Assembly (NCBI RefSeq): GCF_014205115.1
Contig: NZ_JACHMW010000001.1
Location: 2,646,987 to 2,710,986 of the forward strand
Origin: Micrococcus endophyticus
GTDB taxonomy: Bacteria > Actinomycetota > Actinomycetes > Actinomycetales > Micrococcaceae
Length of the DNA stretch: 64,000 bases
Direction: 5' to 3'
Part shown: one piece after another, positions 25,564 to 34,401 of the stretch
How the letters are laid out: the number at the start of each line of letters is the position of its first letter
How positions within the stretch are numbered: position 1 is the stretch's first letter
Position numbers and translations under genes: made by a program
The notes under the pieces: model-generated
Seen by the model: only the letters and a program-made list of their open reading frames with translations
The model's database searches: none
What the model was told of the DNA's origin: nothing

Positions 25564-26043
25564 ATGACCACGCTCATCGTCACCTCGTCCGCCCACGGAT
25601 CCACGCGTGAGATCGCCGAGCGCGTGGCCGAGGTGCTGCGTACCTCCCAGTCCGTCGAGACCGTCGTGGAGGACGTGGCCGGCGCGGCCGCCTGGCTGGC
25701 CACGGCCGACGCCGTGATCGTGGCGGCGCCCGTGTACGAGGGCTCGCTTGCGGCCGACGCGCGGCACTTCCTGGACTCGCGCCGGGCCGAGCTCGCGGAC
25801 AAGCCCCTGCTGTTCCTGGCCTCCGGCGGCGGCTACGAGCTGGACCCGAAGGTGCGCGAGAAGCTCGAGTCGTACGGCCCGCGCGAGATCGCCTTCTTCC
25901 GCGGCGCCCTCGTGGAGGAGCGCCTCGGCTGGCTGGAGAAGCTCAAGCTCAAGGTCTCCCGCAACGAGAACTACGGCGACTACCGCGACTGGGACGCCAT
26001 CGAGGCCTGGGCCAAGTCGCTCTCGGGCCACGGCGTGCGCTGA
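25564..26043 (+). CDS. Flavodoxin-domain protein (HemG-like)
   Basis: A 159-residue flavodoxin fold. The FMN phosphate loop is TSSAHGSTREIAE, and the later loops are VAAPVYEGSLAADARHFL and LASGGGYELD. Length and the GDYRDWDAIEAWA end match the menaquinone-dependent protoporphyrinogen oxidase (HemG) group, but general flavodoxin-domain proteins share these features. Electron transfer through FMN is likely. It starts 41 bp after the NHL protein gene. Two oriented repeats follow its stop, then a 22-bp hairpin. Confidence 0.85.
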   Translation: MTTLIVTSSAHGSTREIAERVAEVLRTSQSVETVVEDVAGAAAWLATADAVIVAAPVYEGSLAADARHFLDSRRAELADKPLLFLASGGGYELDPKVREKLESYGPREIAFFRGALVEERLGWLEKLKLKVSRNENYGDYRDWDAIEAWAKSLSGHGVR

Positions 26044-26065
26044 CCCCCACCCCCGCCGCCGCGCA

Positions 26066-26123
26066 CTTTCGTGCGGGAAACGGGAGCCTTCGCTGGGCCT
26101 TTCGTGCGGGAAACGGGAGTCTC
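26066..26123 (+). repeat. 3'-oriented repeat, two copies after the flavodoxin gene
   Basis: Copies at 26066-26091 and 26099-26123 (33-bp period) read TTTCGTGCGGGAAACGGGAG on the plus strand, the same direction as the gene that ends at 26043. Confidence 0.92.
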
Positions 26124-26151
26124 GGGCACCGCGCCTCCACCGGACCCCACC

Positions 26152-26198
26152 ACGACGTCGGGCCGCACCTTCGCCTCGAAGGTGCGGCCCGACGTCGT
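26152..26198. terminator. Bidirectional 22-bp perfect hairpin
   Basis: Arms 26152-26173 and 26177-26198 match perfectly over 22 bp with a 3-nt loop (CCT). It stands between convergent genes and between two oppositely oriented repeat blocks. Bidirectional termination is the likely role. Confidence 0.85.
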
Positions 26199-26288
26199 CC
26201 CGGCGGCAGGTCTGATCGCGTCGGGTGGGCCGGACGGGTGACTGGCGCCGCCGGTGCCGCCCCGCGCGTGGTCGGCGGCTGAGCCAGC

Positions 26289-26409
26289 CTCCCGTTTCCC
26301 ACACGAAAACGGGATGGGGGCCTCCCGTTTCCCACACGAAAACGGGTGGGAGCCTCCCGTTTCCCGCACGAAAACGGGTGGGAGGCTCCCGTTCCCGCAC
26401 GAAAGCGGG
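26289..26409 (-). repeat. 3'-oriented repeat, four copies after the HerA-like gene
   Basis: Copies at 26289-26313, 26322-26346, 26354-26378 and 26386-26409, with a period of 32-33 bp. They read TTTCGTG(C/T)GGGAAACGGGAG on the minus strand, the direction of the gene that ends at 26424. The copy nearest the gene has lost one base and carries a T-to-C change. The spacer 26199-26288 between hairpin and repeats holds nothing I recognise. Confidence 0.93.
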
Positions 26410-26423
26410 GGCGGGCCGGGCCG

Positions 26424-28100
26424 TCAGCGGCGGAACAGCCCGCCCAGCAGGCCGCCGCCGCGGCGGCCGCGCGTGCCGAGCACCGAGCGGACGACCTCGC
26501 GGCCCAGCTGGGTGCCCGCGGACTTCATGAAGTTGCCCATGGCGCGCTCGAAGTCGCTCGGCTTGTCCGCCTCCTTGCGGGCGCGGGCGGCCGCCTTCTC
26601 CTCTTCGCGGCGCAGCGCCTCGATGTCGCCCAGGTCCACCCCGGACACCACGGTGCCGCCGCCGTGCCCGTCCGCCACGCGGGCGTCCCCGGCGCCGGCG
26701 GCGCTGCCCCGGGCGCTGCCGCCCGTGCTGGGGGCCGCCGCCGCGGCCTGCGCGGAGAGCACCTCGGACGCGGACTCGCGATCCTGCGCGGTGCCGTAGA
26801 CCGGCAGCAGGGCGGAGGCGCCGACGATCTGGCGCATCGCCTCCTCGGGGGCGGGCTCCATGGCCGACTGCGGGGACCACATGCGGGTCAGCGCCACGGG
26901 GGTGGGCGCGCCCTCCGGGTCCATCACGGTCACCACGGCCTCGCCGACCTTGGCGGAGGTGAGGGTCTCGGCGAGGTCGTACTCGGTGGTGGGGAAGGTC
27001 TGCACGGTCTGCTTGAGCGCCTTCGCGTCCTGCGGGGTGAAGGCGCGCAGGGCGTGCTGCACGCGGTTGGCGAGCTGGCCGAGCACCTCGGCGGGCAGGT
27101 CCTGCGGGGTCTGGGTGACGAAGAACAGGCCCACGCCCTTGGAGCGGATCAGGCGCACGGTGGTGGTGATGGCGTCCAGGAAGGCCTTCGAGGCGCCGTC
27201 GAAGAGCAGGTGCGCCTCGTCCAGGAAGAACACGAGCTTGGGCTGGTCCAGGTCCCCGGCCTCGGGCAGCTCGGCGAAGAGGTCCGCCAGGAGCCACACC
27301 ATGAACGTGGAGAACAGCTGCGGCTTGGCGGCCAGGGTGGGCAGCTCGAGGCAGGTGATCACGCCGCGCCCGTCCGGGGCGACGCGCAGCAGCTCCGCGG
27401 TCTCGAACTCGGGCACGCCGAAGAACGCGGCCATGCCGGCGGCCTCGAGGCCGGTGACCTCGCGCAGGATCACGTTGGCGGTGGACGTGGCGACGCCGCC
27501 GAGCCCCTTGAGGTCCGCCTTGCCCTCGTCCGAGGTCAGGTGGGTGACGACGGCCTTGAGGTCCGCGAGGTCGTCCATGGCCAGGCCGCGCTGGTCCGCC
27601 CAGTGGAACATCAGCTGCAGCGAGGACTCCTGGGTCTCGTTGAGCTCCATGATCCGGGAGAGCAGCACGGGCCCGAACGCGTCCACGGTGGCGCGCACGG
27701 GCACGCCCACGCCGTCGCCGCCCAGGGCGAGGAACTCCACGGGGTAGGCCTGGGACTGCCAGGGCATCCCGGTGGCGGTGGTGCGCTCGGCGAGCTTCTC
27801 CGAGGCCTCGCCCGCGACGGCGAGCCCGGAGAGGTCCCCCTTGACGTCCGCGAGGAACACGGGGACCCCGGCGCTGGAGAGCTGCTCGGCCATCATCTGC
27901 AGGGTCTTGGTCTTGCCCGTGCCGGTGGCGCCGGCCACGAGCCCGTGGCGGTTCATCATGCGCAGCGGCAGCCGCACGGGGGTGTCCGCGTGCACCTCGT
28001 CCCCCACCACGGCGGCGCCGAGCGTGAGGGTGGCGTCCTCGAAGGAGTAGCCCTGACGGATGGACTCGAGCAGGCCCTCGCCTGCGGTGTTCTGTGCCAT
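26424..28100 (-). CDS. HerA/YjgR-like ATPase (DUF853)
   Basis: A 558-residue P-loop ATPase. Walker A is GATGTGKTKT (around residue 58) and Walker B lies in KLVFFLDEAHLLFD; RSKGVGLFFVTQTPQDLP and LANRVQHALRAFTPQDAKAL are the later family blocks. It matches the DUF853 group (E. coli YjgR), relatives of the HerA DNA translocase; the biological role is unsettled. The C-terminal ~100 residues are charged (REEEKAAARARKEADKP) and end in a Gly/Arg patch. TAGGAT lies 7 nt before ATG 28100, so the mRNA is probably leaderless. Four oriented repeats follow the stop. Confidence 0.92.
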   Translation of the reverse strand: MAQNTAGEGLLESIRQGYSFEDATLTLGAAVVGDEVHADTPVRLPLRMMNRHGLVAGATGTGKTKTLQMMAEQLSSAGVPVFLADVKGDLSGLAVAGEASEKLAERTTATGMPWQSQAYPVEFLALGGDGVGVPVRATVDAFGPVLLSRIMELNETQESSLQLMFHWADQRGLAMDDLADLKAVVTHLTSDEGKADLKGLGGVATSTANVILREVTGLEAAGMAAFFGVPEFETAELLRVAPDGRGVITCLELPTLAAKPQLFSTFMVWLLADLFAELPEAGDLDQPKLVFFLDEAHLLFDGASKAFLDAITTTVRLIRSKGVGLFFVTQTPQDLPAEVLGQLANRVQHALRAFTPQDAKALKQTVQTFPTTEYDLAETLTSAKVGEAVVTVMDPEGAPTPVALTRMWSPQSAMEPAPEEAMRQIVGASALLPVYGTAQDRESASEVLSAQAAAAAPSTGGSARGSAAGAGDARVADGHGGGTVVSGVDLGDIEALRREEEKAAARARKEADKPSDFERAMGNFMKSAGTQLGREVVRSVLGTRGRRGGGLLGGLFRR

Positions 28101-28107
28101 GGGCCAC

Positions 28108-28139
28108 ATCCTAGGGCCACCTCCCGGACGGGCTAGCCT
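28108..28139. promoter_or_regulatory. Divergent leaderless promoters of the HerA-like gene and a membrane protein gene
   Basis: TAGGAT (28113-28108, minus) lies 7 nt before ATG 28100, and TAGCCT (28134-28139, plus) lies 6 nt before ATG 28146. No Shine-Dalgarno precedes either start. Confidence 0.7.
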
Positions 28140-28145
28140 GGCCGC

Positions 28146-28748
28146 ATGTCCCGCCCCGCACCGCGCCCCCGGCCGGCCTCCCACGGAGGCCGCGCGTCCC
28201 GGCCCCGCCCGACGACGGCGCCGCCCGCCCTGCCCGACCGGCCCGGCTGGGTGCGCCTCGTCGCCGGCGGCGTGGTGCCCGCCCTGGTCGCGGCGGCCGC
28301 GGTGCTCGCGGCGCTGCAGGTCTTCGTGCTGAACCCGCTCGCGGCGGCCCCGGGGGACCGGGCGCTGGGGCAGGTGTACGCGGACCTCGGCATGGCGGGG
28401 GAGGGCGCCCTGCCCTTCCTGCTCCCGGTCCTGCTCTGCGCGGCGGGGCTCGGCGTGGCGGCGATCCTGTGGTTCCTCGTGTGGCGCCGCGAGGAGGTGG
28501 ACCCGCTCGCGGTGCTCGCGCTCGGCCTCGCCTCGCTCGTCGCGGCCACCCCCGCCTACTTCTTCGCCTCCTTCGGCATGGGCATGGCCCTTGCGGACAC
28601 GTACGGCATCGGCGGGGCCGACCACAGCCCGTGGGCCCGGCCGATCTACGTGCTGAGCGCGCTGGCGCTGGCGGCGCTGTTGGCCGTCGTCGTGCTCCTG
28701 CTGCGCGGCCCCGCCGGGGGCCGCGCGACCCCGCGCCCGACCCGCTAG
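28146..28748 (+). CDS. Four-helix membrane protein of unknown function
   Basis: A 200-residue protein with an Arg/Pro-rich cytoplasmic head of about 35 residues and four hydrophobic segments (around residues 40-62, 84-107, 118-142 and 163-188). No family recognised. The leaderless-type TAGCCT element 6 nt upstream supports ATG 28146. Its TAG stop is interlocked with the TAG stop of the convergent AEC transporter in a shared CTAG (28745-28748). Confidence 0.8.
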   Translation: MSRPAPRPRPASHGGRASRPRPTTAPPALPDRPGWVRLVAGGVVPALVAAAAVLAALQVFVLNPLAAAPGDRALGQVYADLGMAGEGALPFLLPVLLCAAGLGVAAILWFLVWRREEVDPLAVLALGLASLVAATPAYFFASFGMGMALADTYGIGGADHSPWARPIYVLSALALAALLAVVVLLLRGPAGGRATPRPTR

Positions 28749-29722
28749 GCCAGCAGCAGCGCGACGGCGATCATCGCCGGGATCGCCACGATCGTGGTGA
28801 TGAGGATCGTGTCCTTGGAGACCCGCAGCCCCGCGTCGTAGCGCACCGCGGAGACGAACACGTTCTGCGCCGTCGGCAGGGAGGCCAGCACGACGGCGAC
28901 GAACACCTCCCGCGCGTCCAGGCCGAGCACGAACTGCGCCAGCACCCAGGCGATCAGCGGGTGGACGAGCAGCTTCACGCCCGAGGCCAGCAGCACGTCC
29001 GCGCGCCGCCCGCCGGCCCGCTCCAGGGGCCGCGAGCCCACAAGGGACATGCCGAAGGCCAGCAGCATCGCCGGGATGGAGAGGCCGCCGATCAGCTCCA
29101 CGGACTGCATGAGGGGCCCGGGCAGGGTCCAGTCGTTGAGGGAGAAGAGCAGGCCGGCCGCGGAGCCGAGGATCATGGGGTTCGTGCCCGTCTGGCGCAG
29201 CTGCGCCGCGAGGGCCTGGCCGCGGGAGCGGCGCACCGCGGGCCGCCCGCCCGCGGCCCGGGCCCGGGCCTCGCTCGTGGTGGCGGCGTCCATGGCGGCC
29301 ACGTACAGGGGCGTGTAGATCGCCAGCTGGAAGATCAGCACGGGGGCGGCGAGGGCGGCGTCGCCCAGCACGTACGCGGCGATGGGGATGCCCAGGTTCG
29401 CCGAGTTCACCATCGAGGCGCTCAGCGCGGCCATGATGCGCTCGGAGGCCGGGCGCTCCTTGAACAGCGGGATCGAGACCGCCAGGAACAGGGCGGCCGC
29501 GGCGAGGGCGGACAGGGTGGCCACCCACAGCTGCGGACCGAGCACGGCGGCCACGTCCGCGCCGGAGAGCGTGACGAACAGCAGGGCCGGGCTGCCGATG
29601 TAGAACGCCGTGCGGGAGAGCACCGTGCGGGCGTCCTCGCCGAGCACGCCGGAGCGGCCCACCAGGAAGCCCACGGCGATGATCACCCAGACCACCACGA
29701 AGCCGGAGAGCACCTGCGTCAC
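28745..29722 (-). CDS. AEC (auxin efflux carrier) family transporter
   Basis: A 325-residue membrane transporter of about ten helices, with VGFLVGRSGVLGEDARTVLSRTAFYIGSPALLF at the N-terminus, MVNSANLGIPIAAYVLGD in the middle and SLPTAQNVFVSAVRYD near the end, all typical of the bile acid/auxin carrier fold. Bacterial members export or import organic anions such as malate; the substrate is unknown. The start is GTG 29722 with GGGGAG upstream. The start overlaps (GTGA) the stop of an 18-codon leaderless ORF, suggesting translational coupling. Confidence 0.9.
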   Translation of the reverse strand: MTQVLSGFVVVWVIIAVGFLVGRSGVLGEDARTVLSRTAFYIGSPALLFVTLSGADVAAVLGPQLWVATLSALAAAALFLAVSIPLFKERPASERIMAALSASMVNSANLGIPIAAYVLGDAALAAPVLIFQLAIYTPLYVAAMDAATTSEARARAAGGRPAVRRSRGQALAAQLRQTGTNPMILGSAAGLLFSLNDWTLPGPLMQSVELIGGLSIPAMLLAFGMSLVGSRPLERAGGRRADVLLASGVKLLVHPLIAWVLAQFVLGLDAREVFVAVVLASLPTAQNVFVSAVRYDAGLRVSKDTILITTIVAIPAMIAVALLLA

Positions 29723-29775
29723 GGGCGCTCCCCGGGGCGGTCGGGCGCGGTCGGGCGCGGCGAGGCGAGGGGCAT
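29719..29775 (-). CDS. Leaderless 18-codon upstream ORF before the AEC transporter
   Basis: Minus-strand TAGGAT (29787-29782) lies 6 nt before ATG 29775. The ORF encodes MPLASPRPTAPDRPGERP and stops at TGA 29721-29719, overlapping the transporter's GTG start in a different frame. It is Pro/Arg-rich, so ribosome pausing on it could modulate transporter translation. The peptide itself may have no function. A TAGCCT element on the plus strand (29804-29809) may start the leader of the DUF2087 gene; nothing else is recognised in 29810-29989. Confidence 0.55.
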   Translation of the reverse strand: MPLASPRPTAPDRPGERP

Positions 29776-29989
29776 GCCGCGATCCTACGTCGGGGACGTC
29801 CGCTAGCCTGGATCACGACGGCGGCGCCCACCGCCGAGCGCGCCGCGCGGCCCGGTCCCGCGCGGCAGGGCCGCGCCGGCCCGGCGCGAAGGGGAGCGGA
29901 TCCTCGGGCCCACCCGCCTGCGACGGACGTCGAACCGACCCCCGCGGCGCGTGCGAGGCCGGGCGGCGCGCGCCCGTGAGGATGCCCCG

Positions 29990-30436
29990 ATGACCCGTCA
30001 GTCCGACCTGAAGACCCTGATCCGCGCCCGCATGGCCGTCACCGGCGAGCGGTACACGGCCGCGGCGGCCGCGCTCGCCGACGAGTGGGAGGCCGCCGAG
30101 CGCTTCCACGCCACCGTGCTGGCCCGCTTCTTCGACGGGGAGCGGCTGCGCTCGATCCCCGCCCGGCGCAAGCCGCGCGTGGCCGTGCTCCTGGAGCTGC
30201 TGCGCCGCTTCGCCCCGGATCGCGCCTACACCGAGCCGGAGGTCAACGACCTGCTGCGCCCGGCCCACGAGGACGTGGCCACGCTGCGGCGCGAGCTCGT
30301 GGACTACGGCTTCCTGGACCGCGCGGACGGGGTGTACCGGATGGCGGACGCCGGGCCCGACGTCGACCCGCGCTTCGCCGCGGATCTGCCCGTGGACCTG
30401 GAGCGGCGCCTGCGTCAGCTGCGCGCGGGGCGCTGA
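29990..30436 (+). CDS. DUF2087 domain protein
   Basis: A 148-residue protein. The C-terminal ~85 residues match DUF2087: RLRSIPARRKPRVAVLLELLRRF, YTEPEVNDLLRPAHEDVATLRRELVDYGFLDR and a final YRMAD strand. This resembles a winged helix, often found in putative transcriptional regulators. The N-terminal helix (MTRQSDLKTLIRARMAVTGERYTAAAAALA) looks like a ribbon-helix or antitoxin-type segment, but that is a guess. ATG 29990 was chosen with GTGAGG upstream. Confidence 0.85.
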   Translation: MTRQSDLKTLIRARMAVTGERYTAAAAALADEWEAAERFHATVLARFFDGERLRSIPARRKPRVAVLLELLRRFAPDRAYTEPEVNDLLRPAHEDVATLRRELVDYGFLDRADGVYRMADAGPDVDPRFAADLPVDLERRLRQLRAGR

Positions 30437-30463
30437 GGCGGGCCGCCGTCATCGTGGAAGCAC

Positions 30464-30491
30464 TCAGGGCCCGGCGGTGGCCGGGCCCTGA
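30464..30491. terminator. Hairpin between the DUF2087 gene and tRNA-Gly
   Basis: A perfect 12-bp stem (30464-30475 with 30480-30491) and a GGTG loop. It can serve both the plus-strand gene and the minus-strand tRNA. Confidence 0.75.
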
Positions 30492-30506
30492 CGAGGTGAT
30501 TCCTGG

Positions 30507-30580
30507 TGGAGCGGGCGACGGGAATCGAACCCGCGTATCTTGCTTGGGAAGCAAGCGCTCTACCATTGAGCTACGCCCGC
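30507..30580 (-). tRNA. tRNA-Gly (anticodon CCC)
   Basis: The minus strand folds as a full cloverleaf: acceptor GCGGGCG with CGCCCGC, D arm GCTC-AATGGTA-GAGC, anticodon stem CTTGC/GCAAG around loop TTCCCAA, and T arm CGGGTTCGATTCCCG. The anticodon is CCC and CCA is encoded at the 3' end. Confidence 0.96.
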
Positions 30581-30776
30581 GCAGCCGCTCGGCTTCTCAC
30601 CTGCGGCGCGGGCACCACCATACACCAGCCCCGCCCGCCGGCCCGGACAGGCCGCCCCGCCGAGGGCGTCGCACGCCCGCTCCCACGGTGTCCCGTCGGG
30701 GCCCGCTGGTAGAGTCCAGACCGCGTCCGGCCGCGGTCGGGCGCGCCCCGCAGCCCCCGTCCCGGAAGGACGCACC

Positions 30777-32336
30777 ATGCGCGAGACCACGGCCGACGCG
30801 GCCCCCGGCCAGACCCCCGCCCGCCCCGACGACACGGCGGTCTACCGCTACCTCGCCTTCGGCGAGACGCAGCGCCCCTTCCTGATCGGCGGGCCCGCCC
30901 CCGCCGCCGCCCCGACGGCCCCCGCCGCCGACCTCGAGTCCCTGCGCGCGGCCATCCGCGCCCACGGCGGTCCGCTGGCCTCCACGGCCGCCGTCCGCGG
31001 CTCCGACGCCGCGGCGCAGCCCGCCCCGACGACGCAGCCCCGGACCGCCCCGGTGCGCGTCCCGCGCTCGCTGCGCGAGGCGCGCGGGACGGTCCGCGAC
31101 CTCGACGCCGCCCGCCGCGGGCTCGCCGCCCGCGTGGCCGACGCCCGCGAGCGCGCCGCCGTGCCGGTCGAGGCCCTGCTGCACGCGTCCTTCGTGGAGG
31201 CGCACGCGGGGGAGCGCCCGGCCGAGCGCGCCGCCGCCCGCGGCCGCGTCGAGGGGCTCGTGGACGCCGTGCTGCCGCCGGCCCGCCCCGCGGACGAGGA
31301 CGCCGCCGCGGACGTGCTGCTCGCCCTGCGCGAGCCCGCCCGCGAGGTGTTCGCCTCCCCGTCCTTCGCGGCCCGCCCGTACGTGGACGCCCCCACGGTG
31401 CGCGCCCTGTTCGAGGACTTCCTGGCCCACCCCCGCCGTCACGACCCCGAGCGCTTCTGGCGCCTGCTCAACCTCGAGCTGTGGCTGCGCGACGCCGTCG
31501 ACGGCGAGGCCGCCCCCGCCGCCCGGCCGGGCGCCGCCGAGGAGGCCGAGCCGGCCCCCGCCGCCGCGAAGCCGGACCACGAGGCCAACCCCGGCAAGGA
31601 GCTGGACCTCGTCTCCGAGGAGGACGGCCGCCGCTACCGCCGGTTCCCGCTGCAGACCCCTCTCGTGGACCGGGACACCGACCTCATGGCGTACCTGCGC
31701 CCCGAGATCGAGGACTTCTTCCGCGACCTGCCCGCGGACGCCATGCCCGAGGGAGCCCCGTGGCACTTCTCCGTGTCCGAGAAGATCGTGGCCATCACCC
31801 AGGGCCGCTCCTACTTCACGTGGGAGATCCGCCCGGGCGCCGCCGCGCATGTGCTCTCCCGCCTGGTCACCCGCACCCCCGCGGGCATCGGCCTGGGCGA
31901 CCCCACCACCATGCAGCTGGCCATCCAGGAGGCGGGCCTGCCGCGCATCGTGCTCTCGGCCGCCGCGGGCGCCGTCGGCAAGGTCGCCGGGCGCCGCGGC
32001 GTGTTCTACAACGTGGTGGGCGGCAACGTGCGGGCCATCGACGGCCCCACCACCTACTCCGCGTTCCCCGCGAACGTCTCCGCGAAGCTGCCTCCGGCGG
32101 ACCCGGACGGCGTGGCCCGCGAGGTCTCCGCGATGATCCGCGCCGCGGACATCCCCCAGTGGGCGCGGCGCTCGTTCGCCGGCACCGTGGTGATGGACGC
32201 CAACGACATCGGCCGCAACGCCCTCGGCCGGGACACGGAGGCCCCCGCCGCCGTCCTCGAGGCCGCCTTCGCGGACAACCCGCTGGGCCAGGGCCGCGAG
32301 CGCACCCCGCTGGCCGTCGTCGTGCGGATGGACTGA
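30777..32336 (+). CDS. CofE-like (F420-0:gamma-glutamyl ligase-like) protein with an unusual N-terminal region
   Basis: A 519-residue protein. The C-terminal ~250 residues look like the coenzyme F420 gamma-glutamyl ligase fold: [47 protein letters not shown] and [14 protein letters not shown]. The N-terminal half is Ala/Arg-rich; its end (about residues 200-243, with [15 protein letters not shown]) resembles the tail of class B asparagine synthetases. An amide-ligase activity is plausible, but no F420 biosynthesis gene is nearby. GGAAGGACGCACC precedes ATG 30777, and TAGAGT (30710-30715) is a possible -10. dcd starts 4 bp downstream. Confidence 0.7.
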   Translation: MRETTADAAPGQTPARPDDTAVYRYLAFGETQRPFLIGGPAPAAAPTAPAADLESLRAAIRAHGGPLASTAAVRGSDAAAQPAPTTQPRTAPVRVPRSLREARGTVRDLDAARRGLAARVADARERAAVPVEALLHASFVEAHAGERPAERAAARGRVEGLVDAVLPPARPADEDAAADVLLALREPAREVFASPSFAARPYVDAPTVRALFEDFLAHPRRHDPERFWRLLNLELWLRDAVDGEAAPAARPGAAEEAEPAPAAAKPDHEANPGKELDLVSEEDGRRYRRFPLQTPLVDRDTDLMAYLRPEIEDFFRDLPADAMPEGAPWHFSVSEKIVAITQGRSYFTWEIRPGAAAHVLSRLVTRTPAGIGLGDPTTMQLAIQEAGLPRIVLSAAAGAVGKVAGRRGVFYNVVGGNVRAIDGPTTYSAFPANVSAKLPPADPDGVAREVSAMIRAADIPQWARRSFAGTVVMDANDIGRNALGRDTEAPAAVLEAAFADNPLGQGRERTPLAVVVRMD

Positions 32337-32340
32337 GCCC

Positions 32341-32922
32341 ATGCTGCTCTCCGACCAGGACATCCGCGCCGAGCTGGCCTCCGGCCGCGTCGGCCTGGAC
32401 CCGCTGGACGAGGCCATGGTGCAGCCCGCGTCCGTGGACGTGCGCCTGGACCGCTTCTTCCGGCTGTTCGACAACCACCGGTACGCGCACATCGACCCGC
32501 GCCAGGAGCAGGACGAGCTGACCCGCCTGGTGGAGGTGGACCCGGACGAGGCGTTCATCCTGCACCCGGGGGAGTTCGTGCTCGGCTCCACGTACGAGCA
32601 GGTCACCCTGCCGGACGACCTCGCCGCGCGCCTGGAGGGCAAGTCCTCGCTGGGCCGGCTGGGCCTGCTGACGCACTCGACCGCCGGGTTCATCGACCCC
32701 GGGTTCACCGGGCACGTCACCCTCGAGCTGTCCAACGTGGCCACCCTGCCGATCACGCTGTGGCCGGGCATGAAGATCGGCCAGCTCTGCTTCTTCCGGC
32801 TCTCCTCGCCGGCCGCGTCGCCGTACGGCACGGGCGCGAACCAGAACCGGTACCAGGGCCAGCGCGGCCCCACCGCCTCACGCGCGCACCTGGACTTCCA
32901 CCTCACCCGCATCGACCGCTGA
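32341..32922 (+). CDS. dcd: dCTP deaminase
   Basis: A 193-residue trimeric deaminase. The family blocks are [69 protein letters not shown] and [12 protein letters not shown] with the C-terminal [11 protein letters not shown]. It converts dCTP to dUTP, or directly to dUMP in the bifunctional branch common in actinobacteria. The [11 protein letters not shown] segment contains the catalytic Glu-equivalent region. It begins 4 bp after the CofE-like gene and is presumably co-transcribed with it. Confidence 0.96.
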   Translation: MLLSDQDIRAELASGRVGLDPLDEAMVQPASVDVRLDRFFRLFDNHRYAHIDPRQEQDELTRLVEVDPDEAFILHPGEFVLGSTYEQVTLPDDLAARLEGKSSLGRLGLLTHSTAGFIDPGFTGHVTLELSNVATLPITLWPGMKIGQLCFFRLSSPAASPYGTGANQNRYQGQRGPTASRAHLDFHLTRIDR

Positions 32923-32987
32923 GCGACGCGCGGGGCCGTGTGACGGCGTTCACCCGGCGGCCCCGCGCGCCCCGTAGCATGCCCGGC

Positions 32988-34331
32988 ATGGACCCCGCCG
33001 CCTCCGCCGTCCCCGACGCCGCCCTCCCGCGCCTCGCCACCGCCGCCCCGCGCCGCCAGGTGATGGCCTGGGCGCTGTGGGACTGGGGATCGGCCGCGTT
33101 CAACGCGGTCATGGTCACCTTCGTGTTCGGCACGTACCTCGCCTCGGACGCGTTCGGCCCGGACGAGCGGGGCACGGCCTGGCTGTCCACGGCGCTGGCG
33201 GTGGCCGGCGTCGTGATCGCCCTGACGGCGCCCGTGATGGGCCGGCGCGCGGACGGGGCGGGTCGGCGCCGCCTGTGGCTGGGGGTCATGACGGCGGCCG
33301 TGATCGCCTGCACCGCGGCGTGCTTCCTCGTCACCCCGCAGGAGTCCTCCCTGCTGCTGGGCGTCACGATGATCGCCCTCGGCACGGTGTTCTTCGAGTT
33401 CGCCGAGGTGCAGGTCAACGCGATCCTCGTGCAGATCTCGACGCCGGCCACGATCGGCCGGATCTCCGGCATCGGCTGGGGCGCCGGCTACCTGGGCGGC
33501 ATCCTGCTGCTGCTCATCGTGTTCGTGGGCTTCGTCTCCGGGGACGCGCACTGGTTCGGGATCACGGGGGACGAGGCGCTGAACATCCGCGTGGTGGCCC
33601 TCGTGGCCGCGGCGTGGTTCCTGGTGTTCGCGATCCCGGTGCTCGTGGCGGTGCCGGATCCGGCGCCCGCGCCCACGCCCGGCGGCGGCCCGCGCCGCGA
33701 GTCCCTGGCCGCGTCCTACCGGGCGCTGGGGTCCACGCTGGCGCGGATGTGGCGCGAGGACCGCAACACCCTGTGGTTCCTCGTCTCCTCGGCGGTGTTC
33801 CGCGACGGCGTGGGGGCGGTCTTCGTGTACGGCGCCATCCTGGGCACCACGGTCTACGGGCTCGCGGCCTCGGACGTGATCCTGTTCGCGATCGTGGCGA
33901 ACGTGGTGGCCGCCGCGGGCGCGTTCGCGGGCGGGCGCCTGGACGACGCGATCGGCCCGCGCCGCGTGATCCTGGGCTCGCTGGCCGCCATGGTCCTCGT
34001 GGCGGCGGGCCTGGCCTTGGCCTCGGGCACCCTGGCGTTCTGGATCGGCGGGCTGGCGCTGTGCCTGTTCGTCGGCCCGGTGCAGTCCGCCTCGCGCGCC
34101 TTCCTGGGCCGCCTCACCACGGAGCGGACGGCGGGGGAGGTGTTCGGCCTCTACGCGACGACGGGCCGCGCGGTCGGGTTCATCACCCCGATGCTCGTGA
34201 CGCTCGCGCTCGCGGCGGTCCCGGACAACCGCGTGGTCATCCCCGTCATCGCGCTCGTGCTGATCGTCGGCGGCGTGCTGTTCGCGCGGGTGACGGACCC
34301 GGTCACGCGCAGCGCTGAACCGGCTCCCTGA
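32988..34331 (+). CDS. MFS transporter, UMF1/Atg22-like
   Basis: A 447-residue, 12-helix transporter. [27 protein letters not shown] at the N-terminus and the [31 protein letters not shown] block near the end are typical of the UMF1/Atg22 branch of the major facilitator superfamily. These are thought to export amino acids or small metabolites, but the substrate here is unknown. TAGCAT lies 7 nt before ATG 32988, and no Shine-Dalgarno is seen, so the mRNA is probably leaderless. An ATG at 32979 is the alternative. Confidence 0.9.
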   Translation: MDPAASAVPDAALPRLATAAPRRQVMAWALWDWGSAAFNAVMVTFVFGTYLASDAFGPDERGTAWLSTALAVAGVVIALTAPVMGRRADGAGRRRLWLGVMTAAVIACTAACFLVTPQESSLLLGVTMIALGTVFFEFAEVQVNAILVQISTPATIGRISGIGWGAGYLGGILLLLIVFVGFVSGDAHWFGITGDEALNIRVVALVAAAWFLVFAIPVLVAVPDPAPAPTPGGGPRRESLAASYRALGSTLARMWREDRNTLWFLVSSAVFRDGVGAVFVYGAILGTTVYGLAASDVILFAIVANVVAAAGAFAGGRLDDAIGPRRVILGSLAAMVLVAAGLALASGTLAFWIGGLALCLFVGPVQSASRAFLGRLTTERTAGEVFGLYATTGRAVGFITPMLVTLALAAVPDNRVVIPVIALVLIVGGVLFARVTDPVTRSAEPAP

Positions 34332-34401
34332 GCCGCGGGCGGCGCGGCGCCGTCCTATAGGGTGGGACAAGCCCTCGCACGCGCCCAGACGAAGGGACTC
34401 C

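Noticed and set aside
26289..26409. CRISPR array
   Set aside because: The 32-33-bp period comes from ~25-bp units with 7-8-bp near-identical gaps, far too short and too similar to be spacers, and no cas gene is present.
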